Source of the DNA: Harmothoe impar
Taxonomy: Eukaryota > Annelida > Polychaeta > Phyllodocida > Polynoidae
Length of the DNA stretch: 64,000 nucleotides
Direction: 5' to 3'
NCBI GenBank assembly: GCA_947462335.1
Contig: OX381710.1
Location: 61,326,842-61,390,841 of the forward strand
The first letter of the stretch is position 1, and each line of letters opens with the position of its first letter. Both the position numbers and the translations under genes were made by a program. The notes under the pieces are model-generated. The model saw nothing but the letters and a program-made list of their open reading frames with translations. It made no database searches and was not told the origin of the DNA. Positions 18,132 through 26,623 of the stretch are shown one piece after another.

Positions 18132-18823
18132 CAATACATACGCTTATTCTTTTAAATATATATATACAATTTAATATAAACTCATACAACTGAGTTTATT
18201 TTAGAAAAGCGTTATGTTACGTCGTGAACACAGTAGGGTCTATCAAAATATACAAAACTAATATTATGTACACAGGTGGTAATACATCCGAACGGCTAGA
18301 CACATTTCGAATTATTAGGGACACATGTATAGTATACATACAAATATATACAGATTAGCGACTAGAACAACTTGACATCTCTCATGATTACAAAAAAACA
18401 GGTACAAAAAAAAAAATTGAAGATCCGGGCAGCCATCCTAACCTTTTTGAACATCAGTTAGGCACGAAGTACCATCCTTTCGGAGGAACTCGGGTGTGTG
18501 GTGCTCTCCTCTTCAACAGCCGTCCTGTCCCAAACTGGACAGGCACGTTCATTCGAACGGGTTAGTGGTGCTCTCCTCTTCATTTTTCGTACTGCTGCCT
18601 CTGCCCTGACTGAACAGACACGTTCTTCCGAACGGGTGATCGGTGCTCTCCTCTTCAGATGTCTGGTCACTGAATACATCCTGCGTACTCCTGTAACTGC
18701 TGTTCGATTGTTCAGTAGACATTCATACCACACTAACTCATTCTCTTTCGAATATCAGTTCACTCATATACTATCACTCTCGAATCGTGGGCTCACCCTT
18801 CCTCACTCTGGTTCTTAACCCCT
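18132..18823 (-). other. 3' untranslated region of the inner element with repeated motif
   Basis: Non-coding sequence between the accessory ORF and the polypurine tract. GGTGCTCTCCTCTTC occurs at 18500-18514, 18567-18581 and 18642-18656 (sense strand GAAGAGGAGAGCACC), within imperfect ~70-bp repeats that also share CGTTC-x-TTCGAACGGG. Short open frames across the repeats look incidental. Confidence 0.65.
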
Positions 18824-21805
18824 TCACCACTGGGTTTCTTGTAACTCAAGGCAATTTTGTGCAATATATTGGCTTACAGCGTGGAAGGGGTTAAGAAGTT
18901 CCAGAGCAGATTCGCGGGTGCCGTCCCATTCGTCCAGGAATACACCAAACACCTGCTGAAACTTGACGTTCATAGCCTCGTTCCGGTCGTTGGACTCCTG
19001 CAGTCGTTTCTGAGCCAAAGCAGTCTTTGATGCGGCTAGCTTGGCTTCGTTCCGGATTTTAGTAGTTTCGGCGGCCAATAGCGCCTCGTTCTCTTTCTCC
19101 AGAGTCATTCTGGTATTGGCTTCCTGTTCAACCAGAGAGCGGGCGAATAGATTCGCCACCCCCTGATTATATCGGACAGCCAATTCCCTCTGAGACTCCT
19201 GGAAATTGTCCACCGCCTCCTGGGCTTGTGCACAAACCACTTTGTCACTCGGATCGAAGTAAAGATCCACCGGTCGTGTGCTCAGTCGGGGCCTATTGTC
19301 CGGAATCTGAGTCATTTCAGGTTCGACACGTTGAGGAACCTTCTGTCCGCACATTTCCGGGAACTCACCCGATTCCGGCGTAGGGGCCGGATCTTTCCGG
19401 TCGAACCAAGCAGGTGGCTTATCACTCTGCGAAGCTGACGATGCTGCCGATGATGCTGCCGAGGAAGGACGTGAGCCCGACCCCCCACTCATGGGTGACT
19501 GATACTCAGTCGAATCTTTCCTCTTCTGCTGAGTCGACCTGGAGTCCCGAGCCACGGCCAGTGGCTTCTTGAACTCCGAGGTCTCAGGCGAATCGGATCG
19601 ATGTTTCTTTCCCCTACCACTCGCCGGGCTACGGCTAGCCCGCCTCTTCTCATCTATCTTTGACTTGGGTGGATCACCCCTCCATTCACATACTCTCGAG
19701 AATAGTTCGTTCGTCATCTGGAATTTTCCTCGAGCTCTTACTAGTGCAATCCTCGCACAGAGTTTGCCTTTCGTGGATTCATGCACATTACAAAATGATT
19801 CAGTCTTCACGTTGATGTGTTTGAAGTCCGAAGGGATCATTCTGTTATATTCCAGCATAACCTTATCGTGCAGAGTCATAACTTTCTCACGTGCTGCACT
19901 CAGTCCGGGGCTGTGACAGTATTTCAGATGGCGAACCATCACACCCCTTCTCGGAGTAACGCAACCGTCACAGGTTGCGCTATCCCTCTGTCCTTTGCAA
20001 TTGGCACATTCGTAGACCACGGTGTGGTGGAAGTGCCGTTCGCAGAGATGCCGCAGGAACCGCATTGCTGTCGGGTATGTCCTGCCCCTTCCCTTCTCTT
20101 CTATGCAAATGGTGAACGGGCAATACCGCTCACCGTCTTTCAGATACCAACATAAATAGGCCCAGCGCAACTTTGACTTCTGGTCTCTTATGTAATAACT
20201 TTCGGGATACTTCAATATCTGTTGAAACCATTCGTCATAGAACTCGGATGGCAAGGGATCCTCCTCGGTTTCCCGAAGCCAATCCTCGTCATCACTCTCG
20301 GCATTCATGTTTCGGGGTTCGGGGCAACCGTATGCTTTCTTGCCCTTCGCGCACTCTTCAAACGAACCTGGAATGAAGTGTGTGAACTTCGCCTCACTAT
20401 TCTTCCAGATTCGCTTTACGCTTTCCTGGTTCCCCTCATCTTTCTGCTCCTCTTTCTTCTCCTCCTCCTCCTCCTCCTCTGGCTCTTCCTCATTCGGAAC
20501 CTCCATCTTCTCCTCCGGATCCTGTGTAGTTGGATCCGGATCAGTTTCTGGAGGCTCGCCATCCGAATCTGGTCCAGACTCATCGTCCGGACTGTCTTCG
20601 GATTCCGTCACTTTAGTGGCTTTCTTAGCAGTCCCTTTACTAATAATACTGCCTACCTTAGCGGTCGCAGCAGCCTGTATGGCAGCCATACGTCCTTTCA
20701 GTGGATTATCACTCGAAGGATCTTTCTTACCTACTGCCTCTGTGACTTTAGCAATCACCTTCTTGGGCACAGTCATCTTTGTGTCTTTCTTTGATTCCTT
20801 CAACTTCTTTTTGTCTTTCGCTGACAGGACCGGTGTGAAGGCACCCTGGTCACTGTCGGATTCGGTGTCGGTCAGAGTTTTTTTCTTTCCTCTTCCCTTC
20901 ACACTTTTTACTTTCGCTTTCTTGGTGTTGTCCTCTCCGTCGGTTTCGCTCTCCGTCGACAGGCTGCCCTTTTTCTTGGCTGCCTTCAGGATCGCTTTCC
21001 CCTTTCGGATGGACGCTAGTCGTTCTTTATGTTGGGTTGAACTCATTTCTTCCTCCAACCCGGGTACGTACGCCCTAGTGGCGTAGGTTCCCTCTCGAAT
21101 CATCGTAGAGATGATTTCTTTCAGTCTCTCCTCCGGCTCCGAACACTCATTCAGTCGACGAAGCAATTCGTCTCCATTCAGAGTATAGAGCCTCGGGACT
21201 TCTGGATGCTCTGCTCGTTCGACCCAGTCTTCCGCAGTCCTGGGTTCTTTCTCGGTATCCGGTTCCCGGTACAGTACATCTCCTGCGATGTCCATTCCGG
21301 TAACCCCCATCCCCGTATGATCAGTCAATAAATACGGGACGTTCGGAAGGCGATGTTGTCGATGCGCGATTTCGCAATCGAACATGGCCCTTCTAAACGA
21401 CTGACTCACTTGCAGTCCAGCCTCAGTCTGATTATAAAATAGCAGCCATTCGGATGGCAGGGCTGCATACTCGGTCGGTGATAGGAAGTGTCGAACACAG
21501 TCTCTGGTGGCTGCGTTCCAACACTTTCGTTCTCCTTCTAAGATTCGGTCGTGAATATGAACTTCCCGGCCGTCATACCTAGACTTGAATCCGGCCAGAT
21601 TCGGTTCGAGCAGCGGCACGTCCGATCGTTCCAGGATTTCGTCAAGCTCCATTCCCATGTTACTTTCTTCTAATTCGGAATTATCCTCATTCAGTACGCT
21701 TTCTTCGTTCTTTGTAACTGGCGACATCGCCTCAGTCTCCATGAATGCTTCGGACACCTCGTCGAGGGCCGATCGTTCCGAATGAGAGCCAGACGCCGAA
21801 GCCAT
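18824..21805 (-). CDS. Accessory ORF3: 993-residue zinc-finger protein in the env position
   Basis: I start it at ATG 21805 (MASASG); an earlier in-frame TTG is less likely. Residue numbers count from the ATG. An acidic N terminus is followed by a folded region at about 60-240 (GFKSRYDGREVHIHDRIL, LPSEWLLFYNQTEAG). About 260-455 is Lys/Ser/Glu-rich and disordered, with a long Glu run. A Cys/His region at about 560-635 has YCPFTIC, RHLCERHFHH, CANC, CDGC and HLKYCH, looking like two adjacent zinc fingers. About 715-800 is Ser/Arg-rich, and about 860-945 is a helical coiled-coil tail. There is no signal peptide, membrane segment or furin-like site, so it is not an envelope. A nucleic-acid-binding role is inferred from fingers and charge. 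I do not recognise the family. It is intact, and a decayed homologue sits at 15257-17047. Confidence 0.85.
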   Translation of the reverse strand: MASASGSHSERSALDEVSEAFMETEAMSPVTKNEESVLNEDNSELEESNMGMELDEILERSDVPLLEPNLAGFKSRYDGREVHIHDRILEGERKCWNAATRDCVRHFLSPTEYAALPSEWLLFYNQTEAGLQVSQSFRRAMFDCEIAHRQHRLPNVPYLLTDHTGMGVTGMDIAGDVLYREPDTEKEPRTAEDWVERAEHPEVPRLYTLNGDELLRRLNECSEPEERLKEIISTMIREGTYATRAYVPGLEEEMSSTQHKERLASIRKGKAILKAAKKKGSLSTESETDGEDNTKKAKVKSVKGRGKKKTLTDTESDSDQGAFTPVLSAKDKKKLKESKKDTKMTVPKKVIAKVTEAVGKKDPSSDNPLKGRMAAIQAAATAKVGSIISKGTAKKATKVTESEDSPDDESGPDSDGEPPETDPDPTTQDPEEKMEVPNEEEPEEEEEEEKKEEQKDEGNQESVKRIWKNSEAKFTHFIPGSFEECAKGKKAYGCPEPRNMNAESDDEDWLRETEEDPLPSEFYDEWFQQILKYPESYYIRDQKSKLRWAYLCWYLKDGERYCPFTICIEEKGRGRTYPTAMRFLRHLCERHFHHTVVYECANCKGQRDSATCDGCVTPRRGVMVRHLKYCHSPGLSAAREKVMTLHDKVMLEYNRMIPSDFKHINVKTESFCNVHESTKGKLCARIALVRARGKFQMTNELFSRVCEWRGDPPKSKIDEKRRASRSPASGRGKKHRSDSPETSEFKKPLAVARDSRSTQQKRKDSTEYQSPMSGGSGSRPSSAASSAASSASQSDKPPAWFDRKDPAPTPESGEFPEMCGQKVPQRVEPEMTQIPDNRPRLSTRPVDLYFDPSDKVVCAQAQEAVDNFQESQRELAVRYNQGVANLFARSLVEQEANTRMTLEKENEALLAAETTKIRNEAKLAASKTALAQKRLQESNDRNEAMNVKFQQVFGVFLDEWDGTRESALELLNPFHAVSQYIAQNCLELQETQW

Positions 21806-21879
21806 CGTGACACTCAAGTTCTTTCAATCGATATACAATGGAATGACAGGTACCAGGACCCTCTTTACGGGCTCCTGGC

Positions 21880-22200
21880 TACTTCACCCACCTGCTATAC
21901 ACCGATATCACTTGAAACAGTCTTTATACCCTCGCTTTTTGTGCTCTGATACGCTTCCCCGTGCTCTGTCCGGCGAACCGTAAACAAATATGGCGGATCG
22001 TTGACCCGCGTCAACCTTTGCGCACGCGCGTCGGTCTCGTGAGACGCCGCGCATTCGGCGAGACTTCATTGTTTTCCCGCGCTTGCAAAACATAAACAAT
22101 CAATCACTTCTCCCGCGCGTCATGCATTACGATCAGGTAATTATAGCACTGATATCCTCACCGCCCCGTCGAATTCATCTCGAGTCATTATGGATTCAAA
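21880..22200 (-). promoter_or_regulatory. CpG-rich promoter-like leader of ORF3
   Basis: The 570-base gap between pol and ORF3 holds a CpG-dense block with a YY1-type CCGCCATATT (minus strand, about 21987-21996), an NRF1-type TGCGCACGCGCG (22019-22030), two E2F-like sites (TTTTCCCGCGC at 22072-22082, TTCTCCCGCGC near 22108-22118) and a near-palindrome GTTGACCCGCGTCAAC (22000-22015). The rest of the element lacks such a cluster. This suggests an internal promoter for ORF3; inferred from motifs only. Confidence 0.45.
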
Positions 22201-22376
22201 TACGGATAGCAACTACTAATCCGCCGGATTACCCGTCCACCACCCACTGGCACATTCAAAGGTGAGTTTGTTGGATTTCTGGCTTCTGTCGTGATCATTC
22301 CTACATATAAGACGAATTACCAGGTTACCCCGATAATTATGACAACACTTAACTGATTACATCGTTGTGTTTCAGG

Positions 22377-24644
22377 TTAGGTGACAGCACCCCTCACTCT
22401 CAACCTAGGGCTGCGACGAACCCCCACTGGATTCTCTTTACACCTGACATTCGGAGCGGTCTGCTTCCGTTCCCTTTTAGCCATTGAGGGAACAGTCCTT
22501 CCCTTCCTGTCCACACCTGCCGAGACATTCTTTGCTTTCTCCGATTTTTTTGGAGTTCGTTTAACTTGCACCGTTTCCTTCTTCACCTTCCTAGGTCTCC
22601 CCGGACCCCTCTTCTCGACTACTTTATCTAACTCCCTTTTCATTTCCTCCTTCACCTCTTGTCCCATTTTGAACATTTCCGTGGAGTACTCTCTCCCCTT
22701 CCATGGTTTCAACCGGGCCACATTCGATTTCTGATTCCTCCCGAAGGTATCCCTCATCAGGACTGTATCATCACTTACTCTCTGGGTAATCCTCCACGGA
22801 CCATCCCAATTATCTCTCAGCTTGATGCCAACCAGAGGTTCGTGGTATCTCGCTACTAAGTCCCCTACCGCAAACCGCCGAACCTTTAGATTAGTATCAT
22901 AGCCCACTTTCTGCCATTTAGCTGTCTTTCCTAATTCCTTTCTTACTAATTCGTACGCCTTCCGGAATTGTTCCTTCAACGCTTCCACAAACATGATCTG
23001 ACACGGGACATCTGGATTCATACCAACTACTCCGAACACTAGGTCCGCTGGCATAATCAGATCCTCCCCGAATACTAGCAGATTCGGAGAGCAGTTCGTA
23101 CTCGCATGTACCGTGCTATTATAAGCATGGCAAACAAAGTCGCACTGCTCATCCCAATCATCCATCTCTTGATTTACTAAACTCTTCAGGACCTGTATTA
23201 GGGTACGATTGAATCTTTCCACCTGACCATCACTCTGTGGTCGATACGGATTGGTTCGGGTCTTGCAAATGGCCAATTGATGACACATTTCCTGCCATAG
23301 ATTCGATTCGAACTCTCTCCCTTGGTCGCTATGCAACATCAGAGGCACTCCCAAGTATAGGATCCATCCTTTAACTAACATTCTCGCACAAGTCGCTGCT
23401 TTGTGATCCTTCATCGGAAATACCTTCGTATACTTCGTATAGTAATCCGTTACCACCATCATACATGTATTTCCTTCCGGAGTTGTCACAAATCCTGTAA
23501 TTATATCTACTGCCACCCTCGCGAACCTTACTCCAAACAATTCCTGGGTCAAGGGCATTTTACCTAGCCCAGGACCTGGCTTGCTCGTACAGCATTTCGG
23601 ACAAGTGTCTATCCATCTCAACAGATCCGTACTCATACCTGGCCAGTAATACATTCTAGCCAGCCTTTCCAGAGACCGTTTTCTCCCAAAATGGCCACTG
23701 GTCCGATGCCCATGGCAAAAGAACATTATATCCCTTCGCATGGCAGTAGGAATAAAGATCTGTCTTGACTTATTTCCCAAAGCATTCGTCTTCCACCTAT
23801 AAATCAATCCATTTACCACCTCTAACTCTGTCCATTGAGCTATCAGTCGCCTCATCTCCCTGTTCTCCAACGATATCGCTGGCCGAGTCGGGACCCTTCC
23901 TTTTCGAAGTAACATCTTCAGATGGATACTATTCGCATCTCTCTCCTGGAAGCTCTTAATGGAGTTCTCATCCCATTCCAGTATTACCGGTTCGAGATCT
24001 CTAAAAGGCTTTCGGATTCCTGCCAGCACGGCATTATGCTTCCCACAATCATCACATCTGTCATTCTGACACTTCTTCACTGGGATTCGCGACAACGCGT
24101 CAGCGTTCACATGCTTAGCCCCCTTTCTATGCTGAATTTGGCTGTGGTCCAATCCGAACTCAGATAGGTGTGCCAACCACCGTCCTATCATACCTTCCGC
24201 ATCTTTAAAGTTCAATAACCACCGCAGGGAGGAATGATCCGTACGTAATGTAAAATCAGATCCCCACAAGAAGTGTTTATATTTCTTTGTATACACTACC
24301 ACTGCCAACAATTCCCTCTTTGTCGTACAATAATTTCTTTGCGCTTTACTCATTGTATTGCTTGCAAATGCTATTGGAACCTCCTTCCCATCTTGGACTT
24401 GAGACAAGGCTGCCCCTATACTTTCATTGCTCGCATCAGTGTCTAATATAAAATGACCATCCGCAGTGGGGTATTTCAACACCGGTGTCTCCACGAACAA
24501 CCGTTTAATGGTTTCGAATGCTTCCCCTTGTTCCTTTCCCCATGGGAACTTCTCCTTACGTCTCCCGGGGTCCAGTGCGACAGACATTGGATTGGATAAC
24601 TTATCCGGGAATATCCTGGTAAGAAATCTCTGTAATAAGAACAA
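22377..24644 (-). CDS. pol: Pol, second part: RNase H and integrase
   Basis: A 755-residue frame. RNase H spans about 60-190 with FILDTDAS (Asp68), KRE (Glu111), RTDHSS (Asp136) and NADALSR (Asp182). An HHCC zinc region follows at about 311-352 (GHFGRKRSLERLARMYYWPG, TCPKC). The integrase core has Asp380 (AVDII), Asp440 (LHSDQG) and Glu476 (GQVERFNR), spacing D-x35-E. A GPY/F module (DNWDGPWRI, VARLKPW) follows, then a basic tail with an AT-hook-like KRGPGRPRK and several Lys clusters. The genuine reading enters this frame from the RT frame by a -1 step within about 24640-24550; codons before that are out-of-frame RT sequence. All catalytic residues are present. Confidence 0.92.
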   Translation of the reverse strand: MFLLQRFLTRIFPDKLSNPMSVALDPGRRKEKFPWGKEQGEAFETIKRLFVETPVLKYPTADGHFILDTDASNESIGAALSQVQDGKEVPIAFASNTMSKAQRNYCTTKRELLAVVVYTKKYKHFLWGSDFTLRTDHSSLRWLLNFKDAEGMIGRWLAHLSEFGLDHSQIQHRKGAKHVNADALSRIPVKKCQNDRCDDCGKHNAVLAGIRKPFRDLEPVILEWDENSIKSFQERDANSIHLKMLLRKGRVPTRPAISLENREMRRLIAQWTELEVVNGLIYRWKTNALGNKSRQIFIPTAMRRDIMFFCHGHRTSGHFGRKRSLERLARMYYWPGMSTDLLRWIDTCPKCCTSKPGPGLGKMPLTQELFGVRFARVAVDIITGFVTTPEGNTCMMVVTDYYTKYTKVFPMKDHKAATCARMLVKGWILYLGVPLMLHSDQGREFESNLWQEMCHQLAICKTRTNPYRPQSDGQVERFNRTLIQVLKSLVNQEMDDWDEQCDFVCHAYNSTVHASTNCSPNLLVFGEDLIMPADLVFGVVGMNPDVPCQIMFVEALKEQFRKAYELVRKELGKTAKWQKVGYDTNLKVRRFAVGDLVARYHEPLVGIKLRDNWDGPWRITQRVSDDTVLMRDTFGRNQKSNVARLKPWKGREYSTEMFKMGQEVKEEMKRELDKVVEKRGPGRPRKVKKETVQVKRTPKKSEKAKNVSAGVDRKGRTVPSMAKRERKQTAPNVRCKENPVGVRRSPRLRVRGAVT

Positions 24645-26623
24645 AACCCTAAGAAGGATCTCACTTCTTTCGGCCCCTTAGGAATGCTCCAGTCCGTTAC
24701 CGTCTTAACCTTCTCCGGATCAGCCTTCACCCCTTCCGTAGAGATGATCCGTCCTAGATAGTTAATACTTTTCTGAAACATATTACACTTCTTAGGCTTC
24801 AGCTTCAATCCATTCGAGATTATCCGCTGTAACACTAACTTCAGGTTTCCCAGGCATTCGTCAAATGTCTTTCCGAATATTATCACATCGTCCAGATACA
24901 CTAGACATTTCTTCCACAACAAGTCACTCAGTAAGGTCTCCATCATGGCTTCGAACGTGGCCGGAGCATTACATAGTCCGAATGGCATCACGTTATACTG
25001 GTACAACCCTACATGGCTCGAAAACGCTGTTTTCTCCTTGTCTTCTTCCTTCATTCCCACCTGCCAATAACCAGACTGCAAATCAATTGTGCAAAACCAT
25101 TCATTTCCTCCAAGGGAATCAATGGTCTCATCTATCCGGGGGAGCGGATACGAATTCTTCTTAGTCAAGCCATTTAGCTTCCGGTAGTCTATACAGAATC
25201 GGATACTCCCATCCTTCTTTGTTACCATACATACCGGACTACTCCAAGGACTGGTGCTAGGGGTTATCACCCCTTCCGCCAACATCTTCGTAATCTCTTC
25301 CTCCGCCACCACTTTCTTTGCCAACGGTAGACGTCTATATGGTATCTTTACTGGATTCGCCCCTTCCGTGTTAATTGAGTGTAGGACTCGATCTGTTCGT
25401 CCCAACGGCTCTCCGGGCCGCGCAAAGGCTGAACTACACTCAGTTAACATCTCCTTCAGGGCATTCCTCTGTCCATCTGTCTCTACTCCGGACCCTTCTA
25501 TTAACTTTGCCAATCCTTCCTCCATTACTTCACTGTTCGGGACTAGTCCACTTCCATTCTCAAAGCTACTGGTGACCGCTTCCGCGGATATCACTTCTCC
25601 CACTACAGTGCCTTTTTCTAGATAGATGGTTTTCGAACCCGGGTTCGTTATGGGGGCCACTCCCCATGCCATATTTCCTATCAGGGTGTCGGCTGATTCC
25701 AAACCCTTCTTTCCCAACGCTGTCACATTAGGTTCGAAAACCCCCGGAACGCCCCTCTTCATCCTACTGGAGGCTATTAAGACATCACATGCCATTCCGG
25801 GAGGTATTTTTACCGTCTGTACTACACTCGCTACACCACTAACTTCACGTGCCAGGCATTGTATCCTGTCTTTGTAGGGATGATTTAATTTCAACACTCC
25901 AGTGACGGGGTCCAATTTTACCCCATATAAGGAAGCGAAATCCATCCCAATGATACCATCGTCCTCTATCCCAGCGACAGTAGGGGAAATGATATATTCC
26001 CTACCGCCTACCAAGATGATCATACAAGTCCTACCAAACGTTCGTATCTTGCTCCCATCAGCCGCACATGCATTTACCCTCGTTGTGAGGTCGTCATCCA
26101 TGCTCGACACCAGATCGAAGAATCTTTTTGACATAGCGGAGTGGCTAGCTCCGGTATCCAACAAAAATTCCCCCATTCTGCCGTTTACAGATACGGACAC
26201 ATACCATCTCTTTCCTCCCATCATTGAGGGATTACTTGCGAACCGTTTGACGTCGTCTGTCATGTCAAAATTGAATCCGAATCCCTTCAAATACTCCAGA
26301 CACGGATGACCTTGGGGAAGGCGGATCCCCCCGATCCTGGATAGTTCCTCTACCCAACCTTCCTCTCTATTGGTGATCGGTTTCCCTTCTTTGCTCTCCC
26401 TGGCAACTGTCTCACCAATACCCCCAGCCCCACATGTTTTCGGCTCATCAGCATTTCCCATGCTGCTGGGCGGATACATTACAGACTCCTCAATCGCGTT
26501 CGTATGGATTGTACCCTGGCATACTTTATTCGGGGCCGTCAGTTTGCCTTCACGGACAACCCCTTCTAATTTCCCGTCTCCTCTCTCTTCCTTTCTCGCC
26601 AAACTGGTTTCTCTGCCGTACAT
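24476..26623 (-). CDS. pol: Pol, first part: aspartic protease and reverse transcriptase
   Basis: A 715-residue frame, -1 relative to gag and overlapping its end by ~58 bases. Protease: FLLDTGASHS (Asp156) and a later GIIGMDF flap-type motif. Reverse transcriptase: SPWSSPVCMVTKKDGSIRFC and DYRKLN at about 460-485, TIDLQSGYWQ at about 513-522, MPFGLCNAPATF at 546-557 and catalytic YLDD at 576-579, then SYYRDFLPGYS. It is typical of Ty3/gypsy. The last ~30 residues are an out-of-frame tail, because RNase H continues in the -1 frame. With LTRs this similar the break is either a fresh one-base deletion or a sequence error. Confidence 0.93.
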   Translation of the reverse strand: MYGRETSLARKEERGDGKLEGVVREGKLTAPNKVCQGTIHTNAIEESVMYPPSSMGNADEPKTCGAGGIGETVARESKEGKPITNREEGWVEELSRIGGIRLPQGHPCLEYLKGFGFNFDMTDDVKRFASNPSMMGGKRWYVSVSVNGRMGEFLLDTGASHSAMSKRFFDLVSSMDDDLTTRVNACAADGSKIRTFGRTCMIILVGGREYIISPTVAGIEDDGIIGMDFASLYGVKLDPVTGVLKLNHPYKDRIQCLAREVSGVASVVQTVKIPPGMACDVLIASSRMKRGVPGVFEPNVTALGKKGLESADTLIGNMAWGVAPITNPGSKTIYLEKGTVVGEVISAEAVTSSFENGSGLVPNSEVMEEGLAKLIEGSGVETDGQRNALKEMLTECSSAFARPGEPLGRTDRVLHSINTEGANPVKIPYRRLPLAKKVVAEEEITKMLAEGVITPSTSPWSSPVCMVTKKDGSIRFCIDYRKLNGLTKKNSYPLPRIDETIDSLGGNEWFCTIDLQSGYWQVGMKEEDKEKTAFSSHVGLYQYNVMPFGLCNAPATFEAMMETLLSDLLWKKCLVYLDDVIIFGKTFDECLGNLKLVLQRIISNGLKLKPKKCNMFQKSINYLGRIISTEGVKADPEKVKTVTDWSIPKGPKEVRSFLGFCSYYRDFLPGYSRISYPIQCLSHWTPGDVRRSSHGERNKGKHSKPLNGCSWRHRC

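Noticed and set aside
20307..21086. 259-residue plus-strand Ser/Phe-rich ORF
   Set aside because: Shadow of the low-complexity acidic and Ser-rich part of ORF3 on the opposite strand.
18824..21805. Calling the third ORF an envelope gene because of its position
   Set aside because: No signal peptide, transmembrane helix, cysteine-rich ectodomain or furin-like site; instead zinc-finger and coiled-coil features.
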